The notes beneath the pieces are model-generated. The model had not been told where the DNA came from. It was given only the letters and a program-made list of their open reading frames with translations, and searched no databases. A stretch of 64,000 bases of DNA from Lewinellaceae bacterium (lineage in GTDB: Bacteria > Bacteroidota > Bacteroidia > Chitinophagales > Saprospiraceae), in contig JADJRC010000049.1 in assembly GCA_016712415.1 (NCBI GenBank), positions 285,737 to 349,736 on the forward strand. Direction: 5' to 3'. The translations under genes and the position numbers were made by a program. Shown here in pieces: positions 44,767 to 55,126 of this stretch (the stretch's first letter is position 1; every line of letters starts with the position of its first letter).

Positions 44767-46954
44767 ATGCGAACCTATGTCTTTTTCCTGCTGTGCTGCC
44801 TGTTTGCCTCGGCCATAAATGCTCAAAAACCCGTGTCCATCGCCCTTCGCCCCGACGCTCCCGAACCGGAGGCCCGCGCCGCCAACGTGCTCCGGTTGTA
44901 CCTGCAACAGATAACCGGTCAGCCCGTTCCGCTTCAAACGACCGAAAAAGTGCCGGATGGCTATGCGCCCGTTTTGCTGGGCAAACATCCGGCACTTCAA
45001 CAATTCGGTTTGCAACAACCGCCTGCCCTGCCCGGTGACGCCTTTTTTCTGGAAGGCAAAAACGGCGCTTTCCTCATTGCCGGCGGCGGCGGCATGGGCA
45101 CGGAATACGGCGTCTACACCCTGCTCGAATTGCTCGGCTGCCGCAAATACAGTCCGCGCGATTCTTTTATTCCGGATATCCAAAACCTGCAACTGCCCGA
45201 CTACCCGCCAACGGTGGAAACACCCGCCTTCCCCTACCGCGAATTGCACTACGAACCGGCGTTCGATGAAGGCTGGGCGCGATGGCACAAACTGAAAACA
45301 CGCCGCGACAAGGATGCCGACTGGGGTTTGTTCGTCCATACTTTTCAGCACCTCTGCCCTGCGGAACTATACTTTGTGGAACACCCGGAATATTTTGCCT
45401 GGAACGGCGCCCAGCGCTCGCCCGGCCAGTTGTGCCTGTCCAACGACACCGTCCGGCAGATCGTAACCGATGCCCTGCGGGAAAAAATCAGGGAAAAACC
45501 GGATGCGAAATACTGGTCGGTGAGCCAAAACGACAACTACGACTATTGCAAATGCCCGCGCTGTGCTGCGGCTGATTTGCGCTACGGCAGTCCGGCGGTA
45601 CCCTGCTTGGTTTTGTCAACAAGATCGCCGCGTCATTTCCCGATAAAACAATCTCCACACTCGCCTACCAGTACACGCCAGGCGCCCAGGGGCATCAAAC
45701 CTGCCAAAAACGTCAGCGTATGCCTTTGCAGCATCGAATGCAACCGGGGAGAAAGCATTGAAGACGGCTGTGCTGATTTTGCCCGCGACGTGCGCGCGTG
45801 GTCGGCACTCACCAACCATCTCATGATCTGGGACTATGTGGTACAGTTTCGCAGCTACGTCAGCCCCTTCCCCAACTGGCATACGCTGCAACCCAACCTG
45901 CAATTCTTCCGGCAACACGGGGTGAACATGGTATTCGAACAGGGGGTCCGGGCGCGACCGCTCGAATTCTCCGACATGCGGGCCTACCTCCTCGCCAAAC
46001 TGATGTGGAACCCGCAGGCAAACATGGACTCGATCCTGACGGATTTCAGCGACAGGTACTACGGTCGGCGCGGCCGGCTATCTGGGCATCCATCCACCGG
46101 CTGACCGAAGCCGTGCTGAACGGCGACCGACAACTGACTATATACAACATCCCGCAAAACGAACCTTTTCTCGACAGTGCAGGCATGGACGTTCTAAACC
46201 GGGAACTGGGGCAACTGCTTCGTACCCATCGCGACGACTCGGTGTTCATCAACCGTATGATGGGCGCCTACACGCCTGTGCTGTTTGCCCGCATGGAACG
46301 CAGCAAAACGGACAGCACCCAACTGGCTACCATGCTGAAATGGCCCACAGCGCAACTCGACAGAAACCTGCGCGCCTTCACCGAAGGTTGCGCGCGCGCC
46401 GGCATCCGCAACCTGCACGAAGGCGGTTACGCTCCGGGCCAGTACCGGCTCGATTATCTTGCATACATAGAGAACATGCGCCGGGCAGAAGCATCGCGAA
46501 CGGAAAGCGTCCAACTGACCACCGGCCTCCACCACCTATGCCAAAGGCGACCCGAACGGCTCATCAACAGGCGCATCGGCGAAACCGATTACCGCTACAA
46601 CTGGCTGGGGTTCCAGGCACCGACCTCCAGGCCACTGCGACGGTCGCGGGGAGCGAGCCGGTTTCAACGATACAGGTTTCCTTTCTGCAGGATCAGCAGT
46701 CGTGGGTCTTCTTTCCCGGGAAAGTGGTGTTTGAAATTTCCGCGGACGGCGAGCATTTCCAGCAGGTGCTGGAGGAAAGCATTGTCATCCGAGCCGACGG
46801 CGCCAAAAGTGTGCGGCTGGTGGAAGCCCGGTTCGACCCGCAGCCGGTGCGTGCGGTGCGCGTCACTGCCGTAAACATCAAAACCTGCCCGGCATGGCAT
46901 ACCTGTAACGGCAATCGCTGCTGGATATTTGCAGACGAGGTAGGGGTGTGGTGA
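44767..46954 (+). CDS. DUF4838 protein with C-terminal carbohydrate-binding-like domain (frameshifts)
   Basis: About 730 residues. Signal peptide MRTYVFFLLCCLFASAINAQ. Residues 25-130 resemble the alpha-glucuronidase N-terminal domain (AANVLRLYLQQITGQPVPLQ, FLIAGGGGMGTEYGVYTLLE). The DUF4838 core follows: WGLFVHTFQHLCPAELYFVE, HPEYFAWNGAQRSPGQLCLS, YWSVSQNDNYDYCKCPRC and FQPNLQFFRQHGV-like LQPNLQFFRQHGVNMVFEQG. The last 110 residues look like an F5/8 type C domain (VVFEISADGEHFQQVLEESI). Shifts occur near 45600 and 45660 (compensating), 46065 and 46550-46620. It probably acts on surface or dietary glycans; no catalysis is proven for the family. Confidence 0.82.
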
Positions 46955-46995
46955 TGGGTGCGTATCGTACGCCGAAGGTGCGCTACATAATGTAT

Positions 46996-47345
46996 CGCGG
47001 AATGGTATTCCGCGTGCTGGCATGGCATCCTGTAACCCGGAATGGCATTCCGGGTTACGAAGGCCGGAATACCATTCCGGGTTACGAAAGCCGGAATGGC
47101 ATTCCGGGTTACGAAGCGCCGGAATACCATTCCGGGTTACGAAGCGCCGGAATACCATTCCGGGTTACGAAGCGCCGGAATACCATTCCGGGTTACGAAG
47201 CGCCGGAATACCATTCCGGGTTATGAAGCGCCGGAATACCATTCCGGGTTACGAAGGCCGGAATACCATTCCGGGTTACGAAGCGCCGGAATACCATTCC
47301 GGGTTACAAGCGCCGGAATACCATTCCGGGTTACGAAGGCCGGAA
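46996..47345. repeat. Minisatellite of 11 palindromic 27-28-base units
   Basis: Eleven units with the core aataccattccgggttacg, then aagcgccgg or aaggccgg, run head to tail from 47041 to about 47343. Each junction makes a CCGGAAT...ATTCCGG palindrome. The array opens with a perfect 12-base palindrome (gtaacccggaat at 47032-47043 with attccgggttac at 47047-47058), and a related one (cgcggaat...attccgcg) lies at 46996-47014. It fills the gap between the convergent DUF4838 and VOC genes. Confidence 0.93.
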
Positions 47346-47347
47346 TA

Positions 47348-47719
47348 CTACACGTGCTGGTCAATCAGGATCGGATTGCCGTCCGGATCAATCAACACGA
47401 TACTGGCGGGGCCGGAAGTACTTTCGTCCGCCTCACTTACTAAATTGATGCCCAGGCTTTTAAGATGCTTCTGGATATCACGGACATCATCAAAGGATTC
47501 CATTTTACCGGCATTTTCGTCCCATCCCGGGTTGAAGGTTAAAATATTCTGCTCAAACATGCCCTGAAACAGCCCGACCAGGGCATTTCCGTTTTTCATG
47601 ATCAGATAATTCTGCTCCAGAGCGCCTGCAAAGACCTCGAATCCGAGATTTTCATAAAATGCTTTTGAAGCGTTGATGTCCCTGACATTAAGGCTTACTG
47701 AAAATGCGCCTAGTTTCAT
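47348..47719 (-). CDS. VOC (glyoxalase/dioxygenase-like) family protein
   Basis: 123 residues: two beta-alpha-beta-beta-beta modules of the vicinal-oxygen-chelate fold (LGAFSVSLNVRDINASKAFY, ENLGFEVFAG and VRDIQKHLKSLGINLVSEAD, ASIVLIDPDGNPILIDQHV). The final IDPDGNPI is the typical VOC end. Metal ligands are not all apparent, so an enzyme or a binding role are both possible. It ends against the minisatellite. Confidence 0.85.
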   Translation of the reverse strand: MKLGAFSVSLNVRDINASKAFYENLGFEVFAGALEQNYLIMKNGNALVGLFQGMFEQNILTFNPGWDENAGKMESFDDVRDIQKHLKSLGINLVSEADESTSGPASIVLIDPDGNPILIDQHV

Positions 47720-47763
47720 ATTTGCTTTTTTAATGGTGAATTGCGTGGAAAAATGGCTGAAAT

Positions 47764-48725
47764 CTATTTACACCACTGCGATGAAGCAACAACAAGAATA
47801 TTCTTCCATACTCTCATCTCGGTAACGGGTATTTTTATTGGCAGTCCGGTATTCAATTTAACCCAGTTCAGGATGTTGTCCTTTCTGTATACGCCATCCC
47901 ATTGTCCATCAAGGACGATATCCCCCGCTTCGACGACCTGAAAAGAATACATCCCGACAGGCATACCCGACTGGTCGCCATACCAGTTTTCCCCTTTGTC
48001 CTTCGAAGCAAATAACTCGCTATAAACCATTGCGTAAACAATACCGTCGGCAGTACTGATATTGTGCAGCGAGCGGTCCGGCAGGATAAGCCGCCAGTTA
48101 TGCTGGTTTAAGGTGGCCTTGTAGGCGCCTCTATTTGTGCCAATATAAATTTCGTTGTCAAGAAGCGCTATTCCGTTGACCTGCAAGTTGTCATTTCCAT
48201 ATGCTCTTACCCAGCGGTTTTGTTCGTCAGCAAATGAAAATAACCCGCCATTGGTGCCTGCATAAAGTCTGTTATCCAATACTGTTAAGCGTCGAATAGT
48301 CAGATTTTCCAGTCCGGCATTTATGCTTTCCCAACTTTCGCCCCTGTCTTCAGAAACAAAAACGCCTTCACCTTGTGTGCCGGCATAGATTTTATTTTCC
48401 GAGATAAGCAGTGCATCAATATCCGGCGAAATTGGCTATTGCGCTTTATTGGGTCCACTCTCCGGAAACAAATCATACAAATAAATGCCGTGTTGCTTGG
48501 TGGAAATCCCCAGTAAATCCCGTGATGCGGATATGTCGGTCAAAAAACATCGCCGGGAATACCATTACTTTGATTGCTCCAGGACTGCCCGAAATCGTTT
48601 GAGAAGTACACAATGCCTTCAGTCGTTGAAACAGCCTTGTTTTGATCCCCCGGATTATTTGTTTTGACCTGGCCATTACACGAAGTCAAAAGACCTATTT
48701 GTACAAATATTGGCCAGTATTTCAT
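47764..48725 (-). CDS. BNR/sialidase-like propeller lipoprotein (frameshifted)
   Basis: About 320 residues. The N-terminus MKYWPIFVQIGLLTSCNGQV has a lipobox (LTSC). Repeated propeller motifs with Asp-box-like FSNDFGQSWSNQSNGIPGDV, VFVSEDRGESWESINAGLEN and LFASKDKGENWYGDQSGMPV alternate with NRLYAGTNGGLFSF and NEIYIGTNRGAYKA. Frame breaks occur near 48545 and between 48430 and 48500. The fold is that of two-component-regulator/VPS10-type propellers; no sialidase catalytic set was found. Surface or periplasmic, function unknown. Confidence 0.75.
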
Positions 48726-48788
48726 TTGTTGATCTGATGGTGAGCCATGATGATCGCCATTTGTGCAAGTATTTTACGGGGGCCGGTG

Positions 48789-48818
48789 CAAAAATAGCCG
48801 CGCCCGCTTCCTGCGCAA
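48789..48818 (-). promoter_or_regulatory. Promoter of the propeller lipoprotein gene
   Basis: Minus strand: TTTG with its TTG at 48816-48818, then 19 bases, then a perfect TATTTTTG at 48789-48796. The start codon is 63 bases downstream. Confidence 0.55.
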
Positions 48819-48875
48819 ATAAATTGACGGTTTATGGTCTGATATAATTCCAATACTTTAGCCCGGGGGATATAC

Positions 48876-48930
48876 GCCGGACTTCTAAGTCCGGCGCCCC
48901 GTACTACGCCACAACGGACCTGGAAGTCCG
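48876..48930. repeat. GGACTT/AAGTCC hairpin repeats
   Basis: gccggactt (48876-48884) pairs with aagtccggc (48887-48895) around two bases, and a second smaller stem (cggac...gtccg) lies near 48915-48930. Both are variants of the same CGGACNT word. They lie between the divergent propeller and amylase genes. Confidence 0.8.
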
Positions 48931-48965
48931 CTGTACATATGCGTACCTTAAAAAATTGATATTGT

Positions 48966-50721
48966 ATGATCAAAATAATTCATTTTTCCACTATCGGTGT
49001 GATAGCGATGCTTGCCGTTTTTACGGCCTGCAACAACGCCGACAAACCCTCTGCCCAACAAACACCTGTCGACACTTCCGGGGTAGCCGACCGCAAATGG
49101 TGGAAGGAAGCCGTGGTGTACCAGATATATCCGCGCAGCTTTAAAGACAGCGACGGCGACGGCGTCGGCGACCTGAAGGGCATTATTTCCAAACTGGACT
49201 ACCTCAAAAGCCTGGGCGTAGATGCTGTCTGGCTCAACCCTATCTGGCTCGCCCAACGACGACAATGGCTACGACGTAAGCGATTACCGCAATATCATGC
49301 GGGATTTCGGCACGATGAGCGATTTTGACGAACTGTTGAAGGGCATGCACGAGCGCGGCATCAAACTGGTCATGGATCTGGTAGTGAACCATAGCAGCGA
49401 CGAGCATGAATGGTTCAAACAAAGCCGCAGTTCCAGAACAAACCCGTACCGCAATTACTACCATTGGTGGAATGCCGAAAAGGGCACGCCGCCCGCCCGG
49501 TACAGCTTGTTCGACATCAACCACGACGCCTGGATGTACGATTCGCTTACCAATGCCTACTACCTGCATTATTTTTCCAGAAAACAGCCCGACCTGAACT
49601 GGGAAAACCCCAAACTGCGGCAGGAAGTGTACGACATCATGAAATTTTGGGCCGACAAGGGCATCGACGGCTTCAGGCTCGATGCTTTCCAGTTTGCAGC
49701 CAAAGACACCACCTTTCCCGCTTTTCCCAAAGGCTACGAAAAAAACTTTGTATTGTATTACGGCATGCAGGGCAACCTGCACCAGTATTTACAGGAAATG
49801 AACAGGGAAGTGCTGAGCAAGTACGATGTGATGAGCGTGGCGGAAGGCGCCGGCAACACTTTCGAGGATGCGCACAACCTGGTCGATGCTGACCGCAACG
49901 AGTTGAACATGGCCTATGCTTTCGAGGGCGTCGACATCGCCAAACAGGGCGGGTACAGCCTGCTGCATTTTAAGGAAGTATTCTCGCGTTGGGACAGCGC
50001 TTTTGCCCAAAAAGGATGGTTGTCTGTTTTCTTGCCAACCACGACCAGGCCAGGATGGTCAGCAGGTTTGGAAATGACAGTCCCGCGTTCAGGGTCTTGT
50101 CATCCAAGATGCTCTCCACATTTATCATGACCATGCGCGGAACGCCGTATTACTACAACGGAGATGAGCCAAGGCATGACCAACGCAGGCTTTGACAAGA
50201 TTGAAGATTACCAGGACATGCCGACGCTCAATGAATACCAGCATCAGAAAAATATTGGCGGGAATATCGCGCAGTTTATGAAGCGCATAAAATTTGAATG
50301 CCGGGACAATGGCCGCACACCTTTTCAGTGGGACGCTACCCTGAATGCCGGTTTTTCGACAGGCAAGCCCTGGCTAAAAGTAAACCCCAACTACACCGGG
50401 ATCAATGCGGCTGCGCAGGAATCCGATCCCAACTCGACCCTGAACTATTTCCGCCGGCTGGTACAACTGCGAAAAAAGGAATTGACGCTGGTTTATGGGG
50501 CCTATACGCTGCTCGACGCACAAAACCCGTCTGTATACTGCTATCTCCGCGAGTTGAACGGTCGGAAACTTTTGGTGCTGCTGAATTTCACAGCCTTGCC
50601 TGTTACGGCCCAAACCGGGCTCGATCTGTCCAAAGCCAAAGTATTACTGGGCAACTATCCGGCGCCGGCATTGGATGGCCGGTTAAAACCGTATGAGGCC
50701 GTTATTTTAGACTTGGGTTAA
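48966..50721 (+). CDS. GH13 alpha-amylase/oligo-1,6-glucosidase-type lipoprotein (frameshifts)
   Basis: About 585 residues. MIKIIHFSTIGVIAMLAVFT, then AC, is a lipoprotein signal. The GH13 barrel has WWKEAVVYQIYPRSFKDSDG, GVDAVWLNPIW, LVMDLVVNHSSDEHEWF (region I), QPDLNWENPKLRQEV, GFRLDAFQF (nucleophile Asp), VMSVAEGAG (acid/base Glu) and ANHDQARMVSRFG (transition-state Asp). The pattern fits the oligo-1,6-glucosidase subfamily. Frame breaks occur near 49250, 50022 and 50160. A C-terminal beta domain ends LKPYEAVILDLG. It hydrolyses alpha-glucans outside the inner membrane. Confidence 0.9.
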
Positions 50722-50730
50722 GCGGACGCC

Positions 50731-51367
50731 ATGGATAAAAACAAAGCCGCAGTTGCCGTATTCGATAAACGGGCGAAAGAATATCAGGCCAAATTCATGG
50801 ATGTGGGTTTGTACCACGATACGTTCGACCTGTTCTGCAACCGGGTCGCAAGAAAAAACGCCGACGTGCTGGAAATCGCCTGCGGGCCAGGCAACATCAC
50901 TAGCTACCTGTTGGCCAAACGGCCCGGACTTTAACATCCTGGGAACCGATTTGGCGCCTAACATGATTGCCCTGGCAAAAGAAAACAACCCGAACGCCGC
51001 ATTTCAACTGCTGGATGCGCGGGAGATCGGTATGTTGGGCAAAAGATACGACGCGATCATGTGCGGGTTTTGCCTGCCCTACCTGTCGAAAGAGGAGTCG
51101 ATAAAATTAATCGGCGATGCTGCGGGACTCTTAAAAACAGGCGGTGTATTCTATCTGAGCACCATGGAAGATGATTACGGCAAGTCGGGTATCCAGCGGT
51201 CGAGCGCCGGCGATGAGGTGTACATGTATTACCATCAGGCAGATTACCTGCTGGAGGCACTCGTAGAAAACGGTTTTAGTACCCTCGATATACAGCACAG
51301 AGACTACCCGACAAACGACGGCGCCAAAGTCACAGACCTGTTGATACTGGCCGTCAAGAAAGCGTAG
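50731..51367 (+). CDS. SAM-dependent class I methyltransferase (frameshifted)
   Basis: About 212 residues. The first frame gives MDKNKAAVAVFDKRAKEYQA, VLEIACGPGNITSYLLAKRP (SAM motif I). A shift at the C/G run near 50925 continues FNILGTDLAPNMIALAKENN (motif II), YDAIMCGFCLPYLS (motif III) and ALVENGFSTLDIQHRDYPTN. It is a type-11/25 methyltransferase, substrate unknown. It starts nine bases after the amylase stop, so probably co-transcribed. Confidence 0.87.
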
Positions 51368-51372
51368 TCGAT

Positions 51373-51410
51373 AAAAAAATCCGTCCCCGGCAGCAGCCAC
51401 AGGACGGATT
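51373..51410. terminator. Bidirectional terminator between methyltransferase and OmpA genes
   Basis: aatccgtcc (51378-51386) pairs with ggacggatt (51402-51410); on the minus strand the stem is followed by seven T. It serves the OmpA gene and may also end the plus-strand transcript. Confidence 0.75.
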
Positions 51411-51451
51411 CTAAACACCGGTTATATTTTTATCGGAATCCCGAATAATGA

Positions 51452-52234
51452 TCACATATTAAGCACCTTCACTTCCACCCGCTGGTTTTTCTTGCGGCCT
51501 TCTGCGTTGATGTTCGGCAGGATAGGCATCGTCCAGCCATAGCCTTTGTGTTGTACGCGCTCGGCTGCGATACCCTTGGCGACGAGCCAGTCGGCCACAA
51601 CTTTGGCGCGGTTGGTGGAGAGTTCGTTGGCGAATTCGGTGTTGGGCCACATCAGGTTGTTGGTGTGTCCGCGCACTTCGATGACAGCGGCGGGATGCGC
51701 TTCCATGAATTCGAGCAGGTTGGCAAGTTCTTCTTCGCTTTCCGCTTTGAGTTCGGACTGGTTGGCGTCGAAATACACGCGCTCCAGGCGGTAGATGCTG
51801 CCCATCCGTACGGTACGGGAAATCTTGTTGACAGCCGGTTCAACCGTTTTTTTGGATGTTTCCACGGTTGCAGCGACCGGCTTTTGCACCGGGGTTGCCA
51901 TCGATTTCGGAGCGGAACGCACTACTTTCGGTGTTACGACCGGGGCCGATTTGGCGGCAAACATCACACCCGGATCGTCGGAAGCGAGCATATCGGATGC
52001 AGCGGGTTTCGGCTGAGCAACGGTGATGCGTACCACATCGCCGATGCCGTATGAGTTGTCCAACTGAGCCAGGATAGCGGCATCGTTGGCGCTTTTTTCT
52101 TTCGTATAAATGACTGTAGTGTTACCGTAGGTTTCGTCGGTTTGGGTGCCTTGAATTTCGTTTTGTGCAAACGAGCGCTTACGGCGAAACAGCGGCAAAG
52201 CGAGGAAGTGCTTGAAATTCAAAGAAGATTTCAT
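51452..52234 (-). CDS. OmpA-family protein
   Basis: 260 residues. The start MKSSLNFKHFLALPLFRRKR has a poor signal peptide; a base error near 52185 may have scrambled it. A variable linker rich in Pro, Ala, Val and Lys follows. The C-terminal 110 residues are an OmpA-like peptidoglycan-binding domain: VYFDANQSELKAESEEELAN, VIEVRGHTNNLMWPNTEFAN, STNRAKVVADWLVAKGIAAE and GRKKNQRVEVKVL. It likely tethers the outer membrane to the wall. The next OmpA-family gene lies 43 bases upstream on the same strand. Confidence 0.85.
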   Translation of the reverse strand: MKSSLNFKHFLALPLFRRKRSFAQNEIQGTQTDETYGNTTVIYTKEKSANDAAILAQLDNSYGIGDVVRITVAQPKPAASDMLASDDPGVMFAAKSAPVVTPKVVRSAPKSMATPVQKPVAATVETSKKTVEPAVNKISRTVRMGSIYRLERVYFDANQSELKAESEEELANLLEFMEAHPAAVIEVRGHTNNLMWPNTEFANELSTNRAKVVADWLVAKGIAAERVQHKGYGWTMPILPNINAEGRKKNQRVEVKVLNM

Positions 52235-52277
52235 GATAAATCAGATTTTGCGGATTGAAAAAAGTTTTGTTTTCGGT

Positions 52278-53460
52278 TTACTTGCGGCTGGTCAGTGCTT
52301 TGTTTTTTTGGCGTCTTTCCTGTTCGATCACCTTTTTATACAGGTCCTTGTCTTCGATGATCTCTTTCAGGCTTCGGTCCCAGAGGGGGTCTTTGTCATT
52401 CCACCCCGTAATTTTTACTTCTGTGCGGCGATTGAGTTGGTGTTCGTATTCAGAGCAAGCAATTCCGTCGTCGCATTTATTGATGAGTTGGGTTTCGCCG
52501 CAGCCTTTTGATGTAATCGACTCTACCGCCACCTCGCAATTGCTCACCATGTAATCCACCGCTGATTTTGCCCGCTTTTCCGAAAGGCTCAGATTGTAGG
52601 GATCTGAACCCCGGGAATCGGTGTGCGAACCAAGTTCGAACTTCAGCCCCGGATTGTCTTTCAAAAACTCGGCCAACTTGTTGAGATTTTTGGCGGCTTC
52701 CGGACGAATGTCCCATTTATTGAAGTCGTAGTAAATATTTTTTTTAGTTGAAAACGCTTGCCGATCTGCATCGAATCGAGGTCGATAGCGCCGAGAAGTA
52801 GCCCACCTCATTGCCGTGCGACATCACGGTACACGTCGGGCTCCTTCACGCCCATACCGTCGACACACAGGATACAGCCGTTTACATTGACGTACACTTC
52901 CACGCGGCGGTTGAGGTAGCCCTGCTTGCGCACCAGCATGGTGTAGTGGTTGCCTTCGGCAAAGGAGAAATTGAAAGTAGACTTGGGCGACTTCTCGATG
53001 GTGAGCACCTGCTCTTTCGTCGTGTTGTTGTAGATTTCTATTTTACAGTCGCGCAGGGTATTGATGGTGTTGTGCTCGAAAGCCTTGTCGAATATCGTGA
53101 TGTCGAACACATAGCCGGGCTTGCGGTCCAGTTTCACTTTCACTTTCTTTTGGACACTTTCGAGGGCGACAATCTTTTCATTTGAAAAAAAGGTCCCTTT
53201 ATCGGCGTGTATCTTGTATTGTTCCACACGGGGTACCTGGGCGGAGTAGAAACCTTCCGCATCCGTTTCAATAAAGGCGAGCGGGAGAATGAGCATGTCG
53301 TCGTACACCACCACGGTTGCTTCGCTCAGTGGAGCGCCCGAAATGCTGTCGACTACAAAGCCGGATACATCGACGTATTGGTATGTTTGTTTTAAGCGTT
53401 GTCCCGTCAGGAAAAGTGGGATTAACAGCGCAAGCGGAGAATAATTTTGGTAAGCCTCAT
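52278..53460 (-). CDS. OmpA-family protein with N-terminal carboxypeptidase-regulatory-like domains (frameshifts)
   Basis: About 393 residues. The start MRLTKIIL at 53458-53460, with a shift near 53428, gives PLALLIPLFLTGQ as a signal peptide. Two Ig-like CarboxypepD_reg-type units follow (VSGFVVDSISGAPLSEATVV, CKIEIYNNTTKEQVLTIEKS, LVRKQGYLNRRVEVYVNVNG). Shifts near 52815 and 52745 join the OmpA-like domain: NIYYDFNKWDIRPEAAKNLN, FELGSHTDSRGSDPYNLSLS, KRAKSAVDYMVS and NRRTEVKITGW. A lysine-rich tail ends the protein. It is a periplasmic outer-membrane/peptidoglycan linker; similar OmpA proteins take part in T9SS or gliding complexes, but that is not shown here. Confidence 0.83.
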
Positions 53461-53743
53461 GGCTAATCAGTTTTGGTCAGTTGCATATCCAGTTATCTGG
53501 ACCTGCAATAAGCCTTGCTAACCATGTGCCAGTACGCCCAATTGGGAAATTTTAACAAATTATTTAAAAAAATTATATTTTTATTAACAAGGAAATTTTC
53601 TTACTATCCGCCGCCTAAAATTGGGCAAAACGGCCTTAGCCTGTCAATAACAAGAGGTAAACACCAAAAAAGACAGGCCGGAAATGCGGCGTTGGCCCGG
53701 TCTGCCTTTTTGAGAAATTGTAAGGCGTGCGACAAACTTTTTT

Positions 53744-55082
53744 TTAATGCCGCACAATTTTTCCGGCAACCGTCCGGCTTCCGACCTGCAGTCGGTAGAA
53801 GCCCATGTTCCCCGGCAAGGCTGCTTTTGCCGGTATTTCAAGCCGGTGATCCCCGGCTCCCAACACCGTGTTGAGCCTGTACGTTTCCCTGCCGGCAAGG
53901 TCAGTTACGATGAGATTGACTGTTTCGTTTTGTTCCAAATCAATAGTCAGATACGTTGCATCCCGGTACGGATTTGGGCTGGCTGGTACAATGATTGTGG
54001 ATGATGGCAAGTCTTCTGCTCCCAGCACCACGCCCATGATGATATCAGCCACTTTCAAGGCTTTATAATTGTCGAACGTAGCGGCTGCGTTCGGGAAACT
54101 GTCGTGATTAACCCTGATAACGTCGCTAAGCGCAACAGCATCTTTCGCAGTGACGTGCAGGGTAATCAGTTCGTGCCAGGCGATAACAATCCATTGTTGT
54201 GCAATACCATTCGGAGCCTGCCTTCCGGCAGATTGAAATTATTATAAAAGGTTATCGGAAATCCTGCACTGCTGACAGAATCCAGGCTGATCTTCGAAGT
54301 ATCCACCAGGAGTTCCAATTGCAGGCCGAACAAGGGGTAATTGCCCTGGAAAGACAGCGGAACAGCCTTTTGTTCGCCGGGTTGTAAATCGGTAATCGGC
54401 AAAGTAAGCATAATAGAGTCGAAGGTGGAAGGACCGGCGTATGAGCCGTTTGGGTTGGCGTCGCCATCTACGTCCCCCACCTTGACTCCAGTGAAATCAA
54501 GCGTATCGTTGTCCCAGGCGGGCACTTCATTGGGGGCTATGCAGGGACAATTGCCAATAAAAGGATTGGAGGGGTTGCTGAACACACAGGTTTCGGGAAA
54601 AAACCGCCAGGGCGGATTTGTCGTCTGGTTGGTCTCAAGTATAATTTGTGCCATCAACGTCGCGTCGAAGTTGTTTACCCTCCGCTCATGTTTACGTCGC
54701 CGGCAAGCAGGCTGTAAGGAGACGCCAGAGGTTCCAGGCCCAGTATATGTTTCTGCAGGGCCATGATATCGAGTATGGAAACGCCGTTGTCGTAGTCGTC
54801 AATCTTGTAAGCTTCAAAACATTTGTAGTATCCTGTCTGGAAGCTGTCTGTGCTGACAATCGGATGGTTAATGCAACTTTCATTCGAGTCGACGACAAAC
54901 AATATTTCATCCAGGACGGGCACTCCCGGCAGATAGTCAAGTAAGGAAAACCCCATCCCGTACATGGGTTCGCCGGTTTTCCAGAAGTTCTTGCACAAGG
55001 TAATGTAAACGGTGTCGGTGTTTTGTGCCGCTGCACATGCCGCTATTACCAGAAAAGCCAGTTGTAGTAGTATTTTTTTCAT
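53744..55082 (-). CDS. T9SS cargo protein with dockerin-like repeats (frameshifts)
   Basis: About 445 residues. The signal peptide is MKKILLQLAFLVIAACAAAQ from the ATG at 55080-55082. A dockerin-like calcium-binding segment follows: DDYDNGVSILDIMALQKHIL, then LAGDVNMSGGVNNFDATLMA. Two more Asp-rich turns occur around KVGDVDGDANPNGSYAG. A cohesin-like beta region (LPITDLQPGEQKAVPLSFQG) is next. The C-terminus is a Por sorting domain (VPASPNPYRDATYLTIDLEQ, LPGNMGFYRLQVGSRTVAGK). Frame breaks are near 54665, 54110-54165. It is exported and surface-bound; no enzyme site was found. Confidence 0.8.
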
Positions 55083-55126
55083 GTTACTCGTTTGAAATGA
55101 TTCAAGTATTGGAAAGGCATTCATTG

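Noticed and set aside
47031..47345. CRISPR array
   Set aside because: Units are contiguous with no unique spacers and differ only by point changes; no cas gene is near.
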